This document shows positions 1 to 8,965 of a stretch of DNA of 64,000 nucleotides, piece by piece. The DNA is from Microvenator marinus (GTDB lineage Bacteria; Myxococcota_A; Bradymonadia; Bradymonadales; Bradymonadaceae): assembly GCF_007993755.1 (NCBI RefSeq), contig NZ_CP042467.1, positions 3,682,001 through 3,746,000 on the forward strand, written 5' to 3'. The stretch's first letter is position 1; every line of letters starts with the position of its first letter. Under the pieces are notes generated by a model, which was given only the letters and a program-made list of their open reading frames with translations, made no database searches and was not told where the DNA came from. The position numbers and the translations under genes were made by a program.

Positions 1-1179
1 GATTTCAAGGCCCTCGGGCGCGTCTGGGAAGCCGATTTCGCAACCGATCTTGGCCTGTTCGATGATGTTCTGGGCCACGGCCTGGAAAACCACATCGTAC
101 GAGTCGAGGTTGCAAATCGAGTATCGCAGTCCACCAGTCGCGATGGAGAGCTTTTGGTACTCGAGGCCCACATTGACGCCGTATGGACATCGGTCGTTAT
201 TGATAGGGTCGGTGGGCTGGAAAGCCATATTGTTGTTTTCATCTACACCGATAATCGAGTGGAAGATGAAATTTCGGTCGCCCTCGGTGCCGAACTGACC
301 GCCGAGCTGGAAGAGCTGCCGTTCAAATTCAAGCGCATTGACGTCAGAACCGTCAGGGAAACGCCCGGATGGCTCGTCATCAGTGATCTCAAGGAAGACC
401 TTGAAGGCTTCAGGACGCAGCCACTCTTGCCACCCGTTTGGCGCAAAACCGTGCTGGTCGGGCTGGTCAAACGACTCGATGATGCGTGGAAGGGAGTTAC
501 GTGAGCCAATCGGCAGATCGTATTGGAAGAAGTTCTGTGTGTTTGCCGGTTGTCCAGGAATCGGCGAACAATTGGTGCCCGAGAGGGGCTCAGCCACGCA
601 GATTCGTCGGTCTTCAAAATCTCCATGGGCCGAAATCATGATGACTCGGAAGTCGATGCCGCTCTGTCGGATGATATCCGCAAAATTCGAGTTGATATTG
701 TTCTCAACGGCCTCGATCTCTTGGGACATCGAGCCCGAGTTGTCGATCACGATGATGACGTCGATTGGCTTCTCTTCCAGATTCGCCACAAAGGAGCGAA
801 GCCCACACGGCTCATCACCGAAAAGTGGGTTTGAACCCGCGTCTACCTCGGGGCCGTCCAAGAACCCGTCTCCATCGGAGTCAGGGTTGAGTGGGTCGGT
901 TCCAAGTGCCACTTCGTCACCATCGCTCAAACCGTCGCCGTCGGAGTCAGGGTCATTGGGATTGGTCCCAAGGCGAATCTCATCTTCATCGCTTAGCCCA
1001 TCCCCATCTGAGTCGGGTTTCCCATTATTTGAGCCGGTAGGATTGTTGGTGCCCGTTGGGTTATTGGGTGTACTCGGGTTGTTAGGGTTATTTCCGTTAC
1101 TCCCTGAGGTATCATCAGAACAGCCAGTGGCCCAAGCGAGCAGCGCAGCACAACACAACAATCGAATTGAGAATTTCAT
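1..1179 (-). CDS. VWA-domain lipoprotein with TSP3 calcium-binding repeats (3' end beyond window)
   Basis: Reads continuously from an ATG at 1179 to the left edge with no stop, so the C-terminus is missing (393 codons seen). The N-terminus is a lipoprotein signal with lipobox WATGC (Cys20). It is followed by an Asn/Pro/Thr-rich linker and three thrombospondin type-3 style repeats (DSDGDGLSDEDE-like, about residues 55-110) that normally bind calcium. A von Willebrand factor A domain follows, with the MIDAS motif DNSGS starting at Asp146. These features point to an exported, metal-dependent adhesion or binding protein on the cell surface; the ligand is unknown. A purine-rich GGGAGCG sits just upstream of the start. 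It is transcribed divergently from the gene at 1317. The domain calls are from visible motifs; the function is family-level inference. Confidence 0.85.
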   Translation of the reverse strand, partial: MKFSIRLLCCAALLAWATGCSDDTSGSNGNNPNNPSTPNNPTGTNNPTGSNNGKPDSDGDGLSDEDEIRLGTNPNDPDSDGDGLSDGDEVALGTDPLNPDSDGDGFLDGPEVDAGSNPLFGDEPCGLRSFVANLEEKPIDVIIVIDNSGSMSQEIEAVENNINSNFADIIRQSGIDFRVIMISAHGDFEDRRICVAEPLSGTNCSPIPGQPANTQNFFQYDLPIGSRNSLPRIIESFDQPDQHGFAPNGWQEWLRPEAFKVFLEITDDEPSGRFPDGSDVNALEFERQLFQLGGQFGTEGDRNFIFHSIIGVDENNNMAFQPTDPINNDRCPYGVNVGLEYQKLSIATGGLRYSICNLDSYDVVFQAVAQNIIEQAKIGCEIGFPDAPEGLEI

Positions 1180-1316
1180 TTTCGCTCCCTTTAGAATTCG
1201 CAGAGAATAGGCATTTTAGACCCATAGTACAAGCGTTGCTGAGAAGTTGCGCCGGACTCGACCCTGTGCTATCCCCAGCCATGTATTCTTGAAGTAAACC
1301 ATGCACGAGTTTGTAC

Positions 1317-2357
1317 ATGACTAACGGGCCGACTCGAATTTCCCCCTTCCGGTGTTTGCTGGTTGGGATGCTCTCTGCACTTTTGGCAATTCCCACTCCT
1401 CTAATGGCTCAGGGCTTCGAATTTGACGAAGAAGAGACTGCGCCTGTCACCGAGGTAGCCGAGGAAGAAGCCGAAGATGACGGTGAAGGAATGACCTTCA
1501 CTTCCGACGACCTCTCAAAAGAGGACGCGGTTGAAGAGAAGATCCCAAATGTGGCGATTGTGGCCGTACCAGGGGCCAATATGGACCCGGAGCGTCGCGC
1601 AGAAGTTCAGGCAAAGATGATGGAAGTAGCTAAGAACTACGGCGCGATTGTGGCTGTGGGTCCGGAAGCCATTCTCCCCGGGCTTGAAGATCGCGGCGTT
1701 GATGAATGTGTCACCGACCCTCTTTGTCTAGGAAGCGTGGGTGATGATGCCTCGGTGGACCGCATCGTGGTGGGACGTGTGCGTGAATCTGTGGATGGTC
1801 TTGAGTTCGGCGTCGATTATTTCGACGTGGGCGACCGCCTCTTTATCGCGTACGACACCAAGAAAGGCGTGAGCAGCACCTCGGATGTTGTGGACGCTGT
1901 GGAACCCGCGATGCGTAACATCTTCGGCATCAAGGACGCCTCTAAGGATCCAAATTACGTGGGCACCGAAGATTCTAGCATCGTTCAAGATATCGTGGCC
2001 TACGGTGCAGCCGGACTTGCCGCTGTGTCTTTGGGCGCGGGCATCTACTTTGGGCTCGATGCCTCCTCAAAAGAAGACGAGCTCGCGAGCAGCGCAAAGA
2101 CGGGTGGTGGCGCGTACGTTCTGACTCAACAAGAGGCCAACGAGAAGGTGCGCGAGGCTGAGAGCTCAGCAACAACCGCAAATATCTTCTACGGCCTTGC
2201 TGCAGCCCTGACCGTAACGAGCGTAGTCTTCTTCATCATCAAAGGCGGATCGGACGTCGGTGAGGAGCGCGCCTCCAAGGACTTGATTCAAGATCTGCAA
2301 TTAGCTCCAATCTTTACAGAGTCTGGTGCCGGTTTCGGTGCTTCGTTCTCATTCTGA
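1317..2357 (+). CDS. exported protein with two C-terminal membrane helices, unknown function
   Basis: I do not recognise the family. The ATG at 1317 is preferred over an in-frame TTG six bases upstream. The N-terminus is basic, then hydrophobic, and ends in LMAQG, which looks like a Sec signal peptide. An acidic stretch rich in Glu and Asp follows (mature residues about 1-40). A globular region (about 60-210) contains a pair of cysteines in DECVTDPLC. Two hydrophobic helices lie near residues 225-245 and 285-312, separated by a polar loop. The protein ends in Phe-Ser-Phe. It lies 9 bp before the Cys-rich lipoprotein gene at 2367, so the two are probably one operon. It could be an envelope-anchored accessory protein; no enzymatic motif is visible. 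Confidence 0.75.
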   Translation: MTNGPTRISPFRCLLVGMLSALLAIPTPLMAQGFEFDEEETAPVTEVAEEEAEDDGEGMTFTSDDLSKEDAVEEKIPNVAIVAVPGANMDPERRAEVQAKMMEVAKNYGAIVAVGPEAILPGLEDRGVDECVTDPLCLGSVGDDASVDRIVVGRVRESVDGLEFGVDYFDVGDRLFIAYDTKKGVSSTSDVVDAVEPAMRNIFGIKDASKDPNYVGTEDSSIVQDIVAYGAAGLAAVSLGAGIYFGLDASSKEDELASSAKTGGGAYVLTQQEANEKVREAESSATTANIFYGLAAALTVTSVVFFIIKGGSDVGEERASKDLIQDLQLAPIFTESGAGFGASFSF

Positions 2358-2366
2358 GGTTCGATT

Positions 2367-2960
2367 ATGAAGAAAACGATTTACCGTACGATCTTGCTTG
2401 GTCTCATGGGCGCCGGAATCAGCGCTTGTACCGTCGATTTTAGCCCTACGGGTGGCGGTGGTGAGACCTTCAGCTGTGCCACAGATGATGATTGTCTGGG
2501 CGGTTTCGCGTGTCAGGGAAATGTCTGCATACGCCAATCAGGTCCAGACGTCCCAACATGCGTGGATGCCGATAATGACGGCTATGGCGTGGGCACTTTG
2601 GAACAACGTCAGACCTGCCGTCTCTGTGAGACTGAGGGTAAGTGCGGCGAGGATTGTGACGACACAAATCCTGCGATCCATCCAAATGCTCCAGAGCAGT
2701 GCAATAATGCAGACGAGAACTGCAATGGCGAAATCGATGAGCCTACAGATTGCACGGACGATCCGAGCATCTGTAACTCGCTCGCCGGCGCAGCACCTCA
2801 GGGCGCGAGCTACTCCTGCATCGCTGGCCGATGTGAGCTCACGATGATGACTCAGATCTGCACCAATGGCGCGATGCCTTGCCCGTGCAACGCAAACCCA
2901 CTCGCCTGTACCGCTGGCATGTACCCAGAAATCCCTGGACCTGCCGACTGCTTGCAGTAG
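2367..2960 (+). CDS. Cys-rich lipoprotein with MopE-type metal-binding motif
   Basis: A 197-residue protein with lipoprotein signal (lipobox GISAC, Cys21) and about 22 cysteines. The segment around residues 90-125 contains CDDTNPAIHPNAPEQCNN followed by DENCNGEIDE. This is the putative metal-binding motif found in MopE-like and many myxobacterial surface proteins. The first part (about 35-60) has a pattern like ATDDDCLGGFACQ, common in Myxococcota lipoproteins. It is likely anchored in the outer membrane and disulfide-stabilised. It follows the unknown exported protein by 9 bp. The metal-binding assignment comes from the motif only; substrate and physiological role are unknown. Confidence 0.85.
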   Translation: MKKTIYRTILLGLMGAGISACTVDFSPTGGGGETFSCATDDDCLGGFACQGNVCIRQSGPDVPTCVDADNDGYGVGTLEQRQTCRLCETEGKCGEDCDDTNPAIHPNAPEQCNNADENCNGEIDEPTDCTDDPSICNSLAGAAPQGASYSCIAGRCELTMMTQICTNGAMPCPCNANPLACTAGMYPEIPGPADCLQ

Positions 2961-3036
2961 TCCCGAATCTTACCTCTTAGGTTCTTTCAGACTCTTTCAG
3001 TTTGTTGCTCCGGTTTCAACGTCTATTGTTGTGGGC

Positions 3037-4029
3037 ATGGAGAAATACATGCGAATTGCTTACCTAAATCTACTTTTTCTGCTGACTTTGGGCTGGGGCT
3101 GCGGTGAGGCGATTGAGCCCGTCGAGAGCGATCCGGAGGTTGGGCTTGAGTTTTCGGGAAAGTCTGATTCCTCATTGACGTCGGACGAAGTAGAGCTCGC
3201 CCTCAAGGTGGTGAATCGATACCTGCCGGATGATGTTGCCCTCGCTGAGTTTGAGTGGGAGCTTGACCAAAAACTCGACGTACGTGCTGCCCGCAATATT
3301 GCGGCATTTCGCGCAGGGGACGACCGGTCCGCTGGGACGGCCGATGACCAGACGTTTGAGTCGATTGAATCTCTGGATGCCATTCCCTGGGTCGGGCCAC
3401 ACGCCCTCAATGGGATTCTGAACATCGCCATTGAACTTGGATACACGGCGAGCCTTGAGAAGCCGCAAAGACCCACGATCGACGTTAGCTACTACAACGC
3501 GCGCCTGGCCATGTTTAGCCAGATTGATAATCGTGACGGGGTAGTGACGGGCGTTTACACAGGAATGGAGCTCTATACGAGCAGCATTCCCGATCACACC
3601 GTGATGAATACGGAGCATACTTGGCCCCGGTCGCTTCTGACCGACTGGCGCGCCGAGACGGACTTGCACCACCTCTTTCCCACGAAGAGCCAGGCGAATT
3701 CAAAGCGTTCGAGCTTTCCTTTTGGCAACGTTGTCAACTCGAACTGGTCGGAAGGTGGATCGAAGTTGGGCACGGATGTCCACGGCCAGATCGTGTTTGA
3801 GGTGCGTCCCGAGCATCGTGGCAATGTCGCGCGCGCCATGTTCTACGTGTCGATGACCTACGACCACCCCTTGGACCAGTCTCAGGAGGACACCTTACGT
3901 ATCTGGCACGCCGAGGATCCGGTCGATGAGGCCGAGCGTAACAGGAACGACTCGGTTGAGCTCGTGCAGGGAAACCGAAATCCGTACATCGACAATCCTG
4001 AGTCGGTTCATGAGGTTGCTGATTTCTGA
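3037..4029 (+). CDS. endonuclease I family nuclease (EndA/NucM-like), membrane- or lipid-anchored, with HhH-like N-domain
   Basis: An exported nonspecific nuclease of the endonuclease I / NucM family. The start is ATG 3037, with a second in-frame ATG at 3049; either gives a hydrophobic signal ending in LGWGC (Cys22), an imperfect lipobox. Residues about 45-130 form a helix-hairpin-helix-like region (AIPWVGPHALNGIL). The nuclease core has the family motifs NTEHTWPRS (His194) and DLHHLFPTKSQANSKRS (His211, His212), then FPFGNV, matching the metal-binding and catalytic region of NucM/Vvn enzymes. Its 3' end overlaps the convergent lgt gene by 22 bp. A likely role is extracellular DNA degradation for nutrition or prey digestion (inference). 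The HhH fusion is less usual than a plain signal-nuclease layout. Confidence 0.88.
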   Translation: MEKYMRIAYLNLLFLLTLGWGCGEAIEPVESDPEVGLEFSGKSDSSLTSDEVELALKVVNRYLPDDVALAEFEWELDQKLDVRAARNIAAFRAGDDRSAGTADDQTFESIESLDAIPWVGPHALNGILNIAIELGYTASLEKPQRPTIDVSYYNARLAMFSQIDNRDGVVTGVYTGMELYTSSIPDHTVMNTEHTWPRSLLTDWRAETDLHHLFPTKSQANSKRSSFPFGNVVNSNWSEGGSKLGTDVHGQIVFEVRPEHRGNVARAMFYVSMTYDHPLDQSQEDTLRIWHAEDPVDEAERNRNDSVELVQGNRNPYIDNPESVHEVADF

Positions 4030-4976
4030 ACGCGTGTGTTCATCCAAAGCGCGAGCCCGATCACGACGAGGCTTATCCATTGGCTCGTAGATAGACTTAG
4101 GAGCTCGCCGCGCTCATCGGCTCGCAAGAACTCCAGAACGAAGCGTAGCGCGGCATAAAGGGCGATAGAGATGCCGAAGGCGCTGCCCTTTGGCAGTCGT
4201 TCATCCAAAGTGCGCGGCCGCAACCAGAAGTAGGCAAAGAGGAAGATGGCAAACGCCCCAAAGCTCTCCATGAGCTGGGTGGGCCAGACGCCGAGGCTGC
4301 CTTCGATGCCGCTTTGCCATTGCGCCTGCAGGGCGTCTTGGAAGTTTTCCCAATGGTTGCGATACGCAGGCGAATTGACCGGGAAGTGTACGGCGAGCCC
4401 GAGATCGCAGAGTTTTCCGTAGCAGCAGCCGGCGGCGTAACAACCGAGGCGCCCAAAACCAATACCCAACGGAATTCCCCATGCACCAAGGTCCAAAACG
4501 CCTCGCCAGTTGATTTCGCGCCGGCGCGCGTACCACCACGCAAAGAGACCCGCGGCGATCACGCCGCCGTAGACCACGAGCCCACCGGACCAGAATTTGA
4601 ACACTCGAAAACAATCGCGCGCAGGATAGCAGAGGCCGTCCGAAGGATTGCAAACAGGCCCGCCACCACCCCTGACGCACTCAAGGTTCGTGCTGCAAAG
4701 GCCCTCTGGGAGCGAGAAACCGTCGAGCTCAAACGGATTTAGACAGAGCGCCAAATAGTCCTGTCCTAGACCGTCAAAGAGCACGTGAAAGATGCGTGCG
4801 CCCGCGATGCCAAAAATCAGCAACCATATCCCAAAATCCAAATACTCTTGGCGCCTAAACCCCAGGTTTTTTGCGTCTCTCCAGCCGAGCCAGAGTGCCA
4901 GGCAGAAGCCGGTGAGTAGGGCGACAAGGTAAGTAGGAACGCGGGTGCCGCCGAACTCGATGAGGGTTGGAAACAT
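4008..4976 (-). CDS. lgt: prolipoprotein diacylglyceryl transferase
   Basis: Lgt transfers diacylglyceryl from phosphatidylglycerol to the lipobox cysteine of prolipoproteins, the first step of lipoprotein maturation in the inner membrane. The 322-residue protein is multi-pass and carries the family signature as GIGFGRLGCYAAGCCYG, with an early FGIAGARIFHVLF helix containing the conserved Arg. A loop near residues 95-120 is Cys-rich (several CxxxxxC) and longer than in E. coli Lgt; Cys-rich loops occur in some deltaproteobacterial homologues. It lies 3 bp downstream of lspA on the same strand, so the two lipoprotein-processing enzymes are almost certainly cotranscribed. The many lipoproteins encoded nearby are its presumable substrates. 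Confidence 0.95.
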   Translation of the reverse strand: MFPTLIEFGGTRVPTYLVALLTGFCLALWLGWRDAKNLGFRRQEYLDFGIWLLIFGIAGARIFHVLFDGLGQDYLALCLNPFELDGFSLPEGLCSTNLECVRGGGGPVCNPSDGLCYPARDCFRVFKFWSGGLVVYGGVIAAGLFAWWYARRREINWRGVLDLGAWGIPLGIGFGRLGCYAAGCCYGKLCDLGLAVHFPVNSPAYRNHWENFQDALQAQWQSGIEGSLGVWPTQLMESFGAFAIFLFAYFWLRPRTLDERLPKGSAFGISIALYAALRFVLEFLRADERGELLSLSTSQWISLVVIGLALWMNTRVQKSATS

Positions 4977-4979
4977 GCG

Positions 4980-5732
4980 TCAGGCGGAGGCTTCCGAATC
5001 GGTGGTTTTGGCTGCCTTTTTCTCGCGGCGCTCACGGAACCAGTCGCGGATCATCTCCACGAACATCAGGCCCACACCGATACAGATGAAGGCGTCCGCG
5101 AGGTTGAATGTGGGCCAGCGGTAAGAATTGGTCCATTTCCAGACGATGAAGTCGATCACGTACTGGTAGAGCATTCGGTCGATGAGGTTGCCGATGGCAC
5201 CGCCGCACAAGAGGGCGAGCGCCCAGATGAGCAGTTGTTGTTGGAAGGTCACGCCACGCAGGATCCAGAAGATGGCGAAGACCGCGATAAAGCTTACGAT
5301 GATGAAGAAAGGTGCGCGGTACTTGTCGTCCATATCCGCCATGAAACTGAAGGCGGCGCCAGGATTTCGTGTGTACTGGTAGTCCCAGTGGTCAGGGATG
5401 ACCACGATTTCGCGCCATCGGACCTCAAGCGTTTCGCCGGCTTTGAGTTCTTGTTCGGGCCGAACCTGAATCCCCGCGTCATTCGTGGTGGACATCATGA
5501 TGCGGTTGATTTCTTGCTCGGTGTTGCTCGGCATGAACTCGTGTTGGAGGTACTCCTTGACGGGCTTTCCTTCAAATTCGGCGGGGACTTCGAGCTCGAT
5601 GTAGTGGTTGAAGAATCCTGAGCGTGAAGTGGCAAGCCGGTCTGACGCGATCTGCTTGGTCCACTGGTCTAGGCCTACGGTGACCAGAATAATGGCCAAG
5701 ACCTGAAGAAATTTCGCAACATTTGGGTTCAT
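4980..5732 (-). CDS. lspA: signal peptidase II (lipoprotein signal peptidase) with long periplasmic insertion
   Basis: LspA cleaves the signal peptide of diacylglyceryl-modified prolipoproteins. The catalytic aspartates are visible in GNLIDR and FNLADA, and NPGAAFSFM matches the conserved N-terminal loop motif. The ATG at 5732 is preceded by GAGGA at good spacing; an adjacent upstream TTG is less likely. At about 250 residues it is longer than the usual 160-170. The excess is an insertion between the first membrane helix (VGLDQWTK) and the NPGAAF loop, about 80 residues of charged sequence including PAEFEGKP and RPEQELKAGE, and a short charged C-tail. The insertion may form an extra periplasmic subdomain. 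It is followed after 3 bp by lgt. Confidence 0.94.
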   Translation of the reverse strand: MNPNVAKFLQVLAIILVTVGLDQWTKQIASDRLATSRSGFFNHYIELEVPAEFEGKPVKEYLQHEFMPSNTEQEINRIMMSTTNDAGIQVRPEQELKAGETLEVRWREIVVIPDHWDYQYTRNPGAAFSFMADMDDKYRAPFFIIVSFIAVFAIFWILRGVTFQQQLLIWALALLCGGAIGNLIDRMLYQYVIDFIVWKWTNSYRWPTFNLADAFICIGVGLMFVEMIRDWFRERREKKAAKTTDSEASA

Positions 5733-5814
5733 CAATCGTCCTCAACGAATTTCGAAGGGTTTGGGTATCAAAACTCACGAGAGTGCGCAAAGCATTCCCG
5801 ACATTCGTCTTAAT

Positions 5815-6738
5815 TTAGGTTTCGCTACGCTCGATATCCATCTCGAGGAGGTCTCGCGCCACCACGATATTCGGAAAGATGTCTCGAGCACCGGTCAGGA
5901 AGTCGTCGAGGCGCATATGCTTTTGAGAGAGGTGGGTGAGCACGAGCTTCTTCGCCCCAGCCTCCTTCGCACAACGCGCCGCATCAGCGGAGGTCGAGTG
6001 TCCGCGCTCCTTGGCGAGTTTTTCGTCTCCGGCTGGATATGTAGATTCGTGGATCAAAAGGTCGGCACCCCGCGCAAGCTCCACGGCGCCTTCGCACGGC
6101 TGAGTGTCGGTGCAGTAGGCGATGCGCAGGCCCGGGCGGGCATGACCGAGCACATCACTCGGGTGTACTTCACGACCATCCTCCAGAATCACTGCCTCAC
6201 CACGCTGCAGCCGTCCGTAGAGCGGCCCGGCGGGAATTCCCAGCTCGCGAGCTTTATCCAGGTCGAACCGTCCTGGCCGCGCGTCTTCAATATACGTGTA
6301 GCCCCAGGTTGGGATTCGGTGTTTGAGCGGGCCGGCCTCAACCCTAAATCCCTGGCCCTCGAAGACCACGCCGGGGCCCTCGACTTCCACTAGATTGATA
6401 GGGAATCCAGGCCGCAAGATATGGACATCACGCATGGTCTTAAACCAGCGTCGAAGCCCCACAGGGCCAACAATCGTCAGGACTTCGTCGCGGCTGTTGA
6501 GCGTCAACGAGCCCACAAACCCGGGCAAGCCATTGACGTGGTCGCCATGGAAATGGGTCAGGAAAATTGCGCGCAAGGAGCCGGGTCTCAGGGGTGCCTT
6601 GGCGAGCTGCAGCTGAGTGCCTTCGCCGCAATCGAAGAGGAGAAGGTCGCCTTCGCGGAAAAGTCCCACGGCTGAAACATTTCGATGCGGCGTAGGTTTG
6701 CCGCTACCGGTCCCAAGAAAGACCAATTTGACTGACAT
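5815..6738 (-). CDS. rnz: ribonuclease Z (MBL-fold tRNA 3' endonuclease)
   Basis: A metallo-beta-lactamase fold nuclease of 307 residues, the normal length for short-form RNase Z, which cuts the 3' trailer from tRNA precursors. The N-terminus LGTGSGKPTPHRN and the zinc motif THFHGDHVNGLPG (about residues 60-72) are diagnostic. Later motifs include YCTDTQPCEGA, HESTY and HSTSADAA, and the final zinc-binding histidine lies in LTHLSQKH. A GAGGT ribosome site precedes the ATG at 6738. It lies 31 bp downstream of the amylase gene and 82 bp upstream of lspA on the same strand, so it may be part of one long transcript. Function is assigned by clear family motifs. Confidence 0.94.
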   Translation of the reverse strand: MSVKLVFLGTGSGKPTPHRNVSAVGLFREGDLLLFDCGEGTQLQLAKAPLRPGSLRAIFLTHFHGDHVNGLPGFVGSLTLNSRDEVLTIVGPVGLRRWFKTMRDVHILRPGFPINLVEVEGPGVVFEGQGFRVEAGPLKHRIPTWGYTYIEDARPGRFDLDKARELGIPAGPLYGRLQRGEAVILEDGREVHPSDVLGHARPGLRIAYCTDTQPCEGAVELARGADLLIHESTYPAGDEKLAKERGHSTSADAARCAKEAGAKKLVLTHLSQKHMRLDDFLTGARDIFPNIVVARDLLEMDIERSET

Positions 6739-6769
6739 ATTACCTCAGAAGTCAGCGGAAGAATTCGGG

Positions 6770-8965
6770 CTATCGCTGCCAATCAAGGCGAAGCAGTATT
6801 TGCCCAGGACGAGCAAGGAAGTAGCGATCAGCGCGTTCTTCCCAGGTCGAATTTTGCCCGTCTACCACCACAAGTTTACCCGCTGCAACCTCCCCGGAAT
6901 CCAGAGCGAGCTCTAGTACAAGCATTCCGTTTTTGACCTCGAACTCCGGAGCGTTCATCGGATCCCAGCTTCCGAGCTCTTCAAGTGAGCCTGCAAAAAC
7001 CAGTTTTTGGCCGGGCTTGAGCTCCACGCCACGGGCTTCAACACGTACCTTCGCTGATTCTGGCGTTTGGATGCGGTTTTTGAGTTTTTTGAGGGCATCG
7101 GGCGGGACGTCGATGATCACCAGATCCGTTGTGTTTGCCGGAACATCAACGCTCATGCGCTGAGGTTGAAGCTCGGGTGGTAAAAGCACGGTCTTCAGCG
7201 CCGCGGAGGTATTCACGACCACCAGCGCGGCCTCCTCGTCGCCTACGCGAAGCAGGGCGAAGAATTCGTCGCTCAGCGCCAGAACATGGTCCACGCCGGT
7301 CTCTAGCACACGGTGTCTCGCGCGCTGCTTGGCCAGGTCCTGAATGGACGAAGTCATGGGGTGGCCATCTTCAAAGCGCATTGACGAGCGGTTCTCCGGC
7401 TCACCTGAACCGTCCGTTCCGACTTCCGTGCCCCAGATGACCGACGGCGTACCTCGCACGCTGAACATAAAGCGCATCGCTTGCAAAACTCGGCCTCGGT
7501 CACCCACGCAGCTCGTGACGATTCGCGAAAGATCGTGATTGTCCAACAACGTCACGAGCCCTTGCCTATGCGCTCCCATCTGCGCACCGTAGAGATGGTC
7601 TTGCGCCAGTACTGACGCGAGTTTCCCCGGCGAGGCATCCTTGCAAAAGACGTCGACCATGGCGAAGTGCAGCGGGAAATCGAACATCGCATTAAACCCA
7701 CCATTGTTGGCCGTCTTAGCCACTTCGGTCACATCGCCCGAAAGCTGTTCCCCGAGGATGAAGAGGGGCTTCTTCGAGACGCCCTGAATCTCGGCATTAA
7801 ACCGCTTCCAGAAGGTGTTTGGCACGTGCTTAACCGCGTCCATTCTGAGGCCGTCAGGCTCGAGCAACTCAACCCACTTCTTGGTGCTCTCAAAGAGCCA
7901 CGCATACACCTCGGGGTTTGATTGATTCAGGTCCGGCAGGCCATGAACCTGATAGGTTTCGAGCTCCTTTGGGTCGTCCCAATTTTGGATAGGACCGTTC
8001 GTGTGAAACCAGTCGGGATGTGTCTTTACTCGCTCGGATTCTGGTGCCACGTGATTGACCACAATATCCAAGATCAGCCGCATACCGCGCGCTTCAAGAG
8101 CGTTTTTGAGTTCCACCAAAGTAGCCTCATCGCCAAACCGCGGCTCCACTTCGAACGGGTTCTCCAACCAGTAGCCGTGGAACGCGCCGTGGCCGTAGAA
8201 GGGCGTGTCGCGCATCGTGAAGACGGGCGAGAGCCAAATGGTCTTGAAACCGAGCTGGTGGATCCACTCGATGCGGTTGATGAGCCCGCGCAAATCGCCT
8301 CCGTGAAAGGCTTGCGGGTCTTGCGGGTCGGCGTCTTCGTCGTTCGCAGGGTCGCCATTTTCAAAGCGGTCCACCATCACGAAGTAGATCAGGTCGCCCG
8401 GTACGTCTGGGGTGGGCTGGACTTTCGCGGCTTGTGGACGCGCCTCTTCGGCCTTTGGTGTGGCCTTCGAAACTGCCTTTTCAACCGGTGCGCCTGCTCT
8501 TAGATACGTGTCGACAAGAGGGCCGGCGCTATTGTCGATCTCATCAGCGATTCTAAAGGCCAGCGCCTCAAGGACGCGTGGCTCGGCCGCGTATTCCACG
8601 TCGAGGTGATGGGCGTGCAACCATTTGACGGTCTTCTCCAATCCGTCTGGACCGAGGGTGGTCGTGGTGCCGGTAACCACCCAACGGTACGCGCGGTCCA
8701 CACGCATCATGCGGCTGACGCGGGCTTTGGTCGTAACTCTCCAAGGGGCGTTTGAGTTGTCGCTGAGCTCAAATCCACGCGTTTCAAGCGTGTCGCGCGC
8801 CGCCTTTTCCAGGAGCGGCCCTGTCTGAACGCCGATGCCAGTGGCGTCCACAATTTCCCATTGAACAAAGACCGGCTCGGGCGCTTCCAGTCTGGACTTT
8901 GGCGAGGTCGCACACCCAAAATGAGCGGTGAGGAGAATCGTAAAGAAAATCAAAAACAATCGCAT
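6770..8965 (-). CDS. GH13 alpha-amylase family lipoprotein with C-terminal CBM20-like starch-binding domain
   Basis: A 731-residue predicted lipoprotein (Cys18 in HFGC). Residues about 30-155 form a domain that resembles the neighbouring 187-residue lipoprotein (shared pattern YRW, then GT, TL and PDG, then a helix ending in VD..L). A Pro/Ala/Lys linker follows. The GH13 barrel starts near residue 190 (DLIYFVMVDRFENGDP), with nucleophile Asp376 in GLRMDAVKH, acid/base Glu406 in ILGEQ, and Asp478 in LLDNHDLS. The last 90 residues resemble CBM20 (FAGSLEELGSWDP). It should hydrolyse alpha-glucans at the outer membrane, like SusG in Bacteroidetes (analogy, not homology). Its start overlaps the upstream stop as TGATG, implying translational coupling. 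Confidence 0.92.
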   Translation of the reverse strand: MRLFLIFFTILLTAHFGCATSPKSRLEAPEPVFVQWEIVDATGIGVQTGPLLEKAARDTLETRGFELSDNSNAPWRVTTKARVSRMMRVDRAYRWVVTGTTTTLGPDGLEKTVKWLHAHHLDVEYAAEPRVLEALAFRIADEIDNSAGPLVDTYLRAGAPVEKAVSKATPKAEEARPQAAKVQPTPDVPGDLIYFVMVDRFENGDPANDEDADPQDPQAFHGGDLRGLINRIEWIHQLGFKTIWLSPVFTMRDTPFYGHGAFHGYWLENPFEVEPRFGDEATLVELKNALEARGMRLILDIVVNHVAPESERVKTHPDWFHTNGPIQNWDDPKELETYQVHGLPDLNQSNPEVYAWLFESTKKWVELLEPDGLRMDAVKHVPNTFWKRFNAEIQGVSKKPLFILGEQLSGDVTEVAKTANNGGFNAMFDFPLHFAMVDVFCKDASPGKLASVLAQDHLYGAQMGAHRQGLVTLLDNHDLSRIVTSCVGDRGRVLQAMRFMFSVRGTPSVIWGTEVGTDGSGEPENRSSMRFEDGHPMTSSIQDLAKQRARHRVLETGVDHVLALSDEFFALLRVGDEEAALVVVNTSAALKTVLLPPELQPQRMSVDVPANTTDLVIIDVPPDALKKLKNRIQTPESAKVRVEARGVELKPGQKLVFAGSLEELGSWDPMNAPEFEVKNGMLVLELALDSGEVAAGKLVVVDGQNSTWEERADRYFLARPGQILLRLDWQR

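Noticed and set aside
338-1210. Plus-strand frame with repeated PSPSESG units
   Set aside because: The repeats are the complement of the TSP3 calcium-binding repeats of the VWA lipoprotein on the minus strand.
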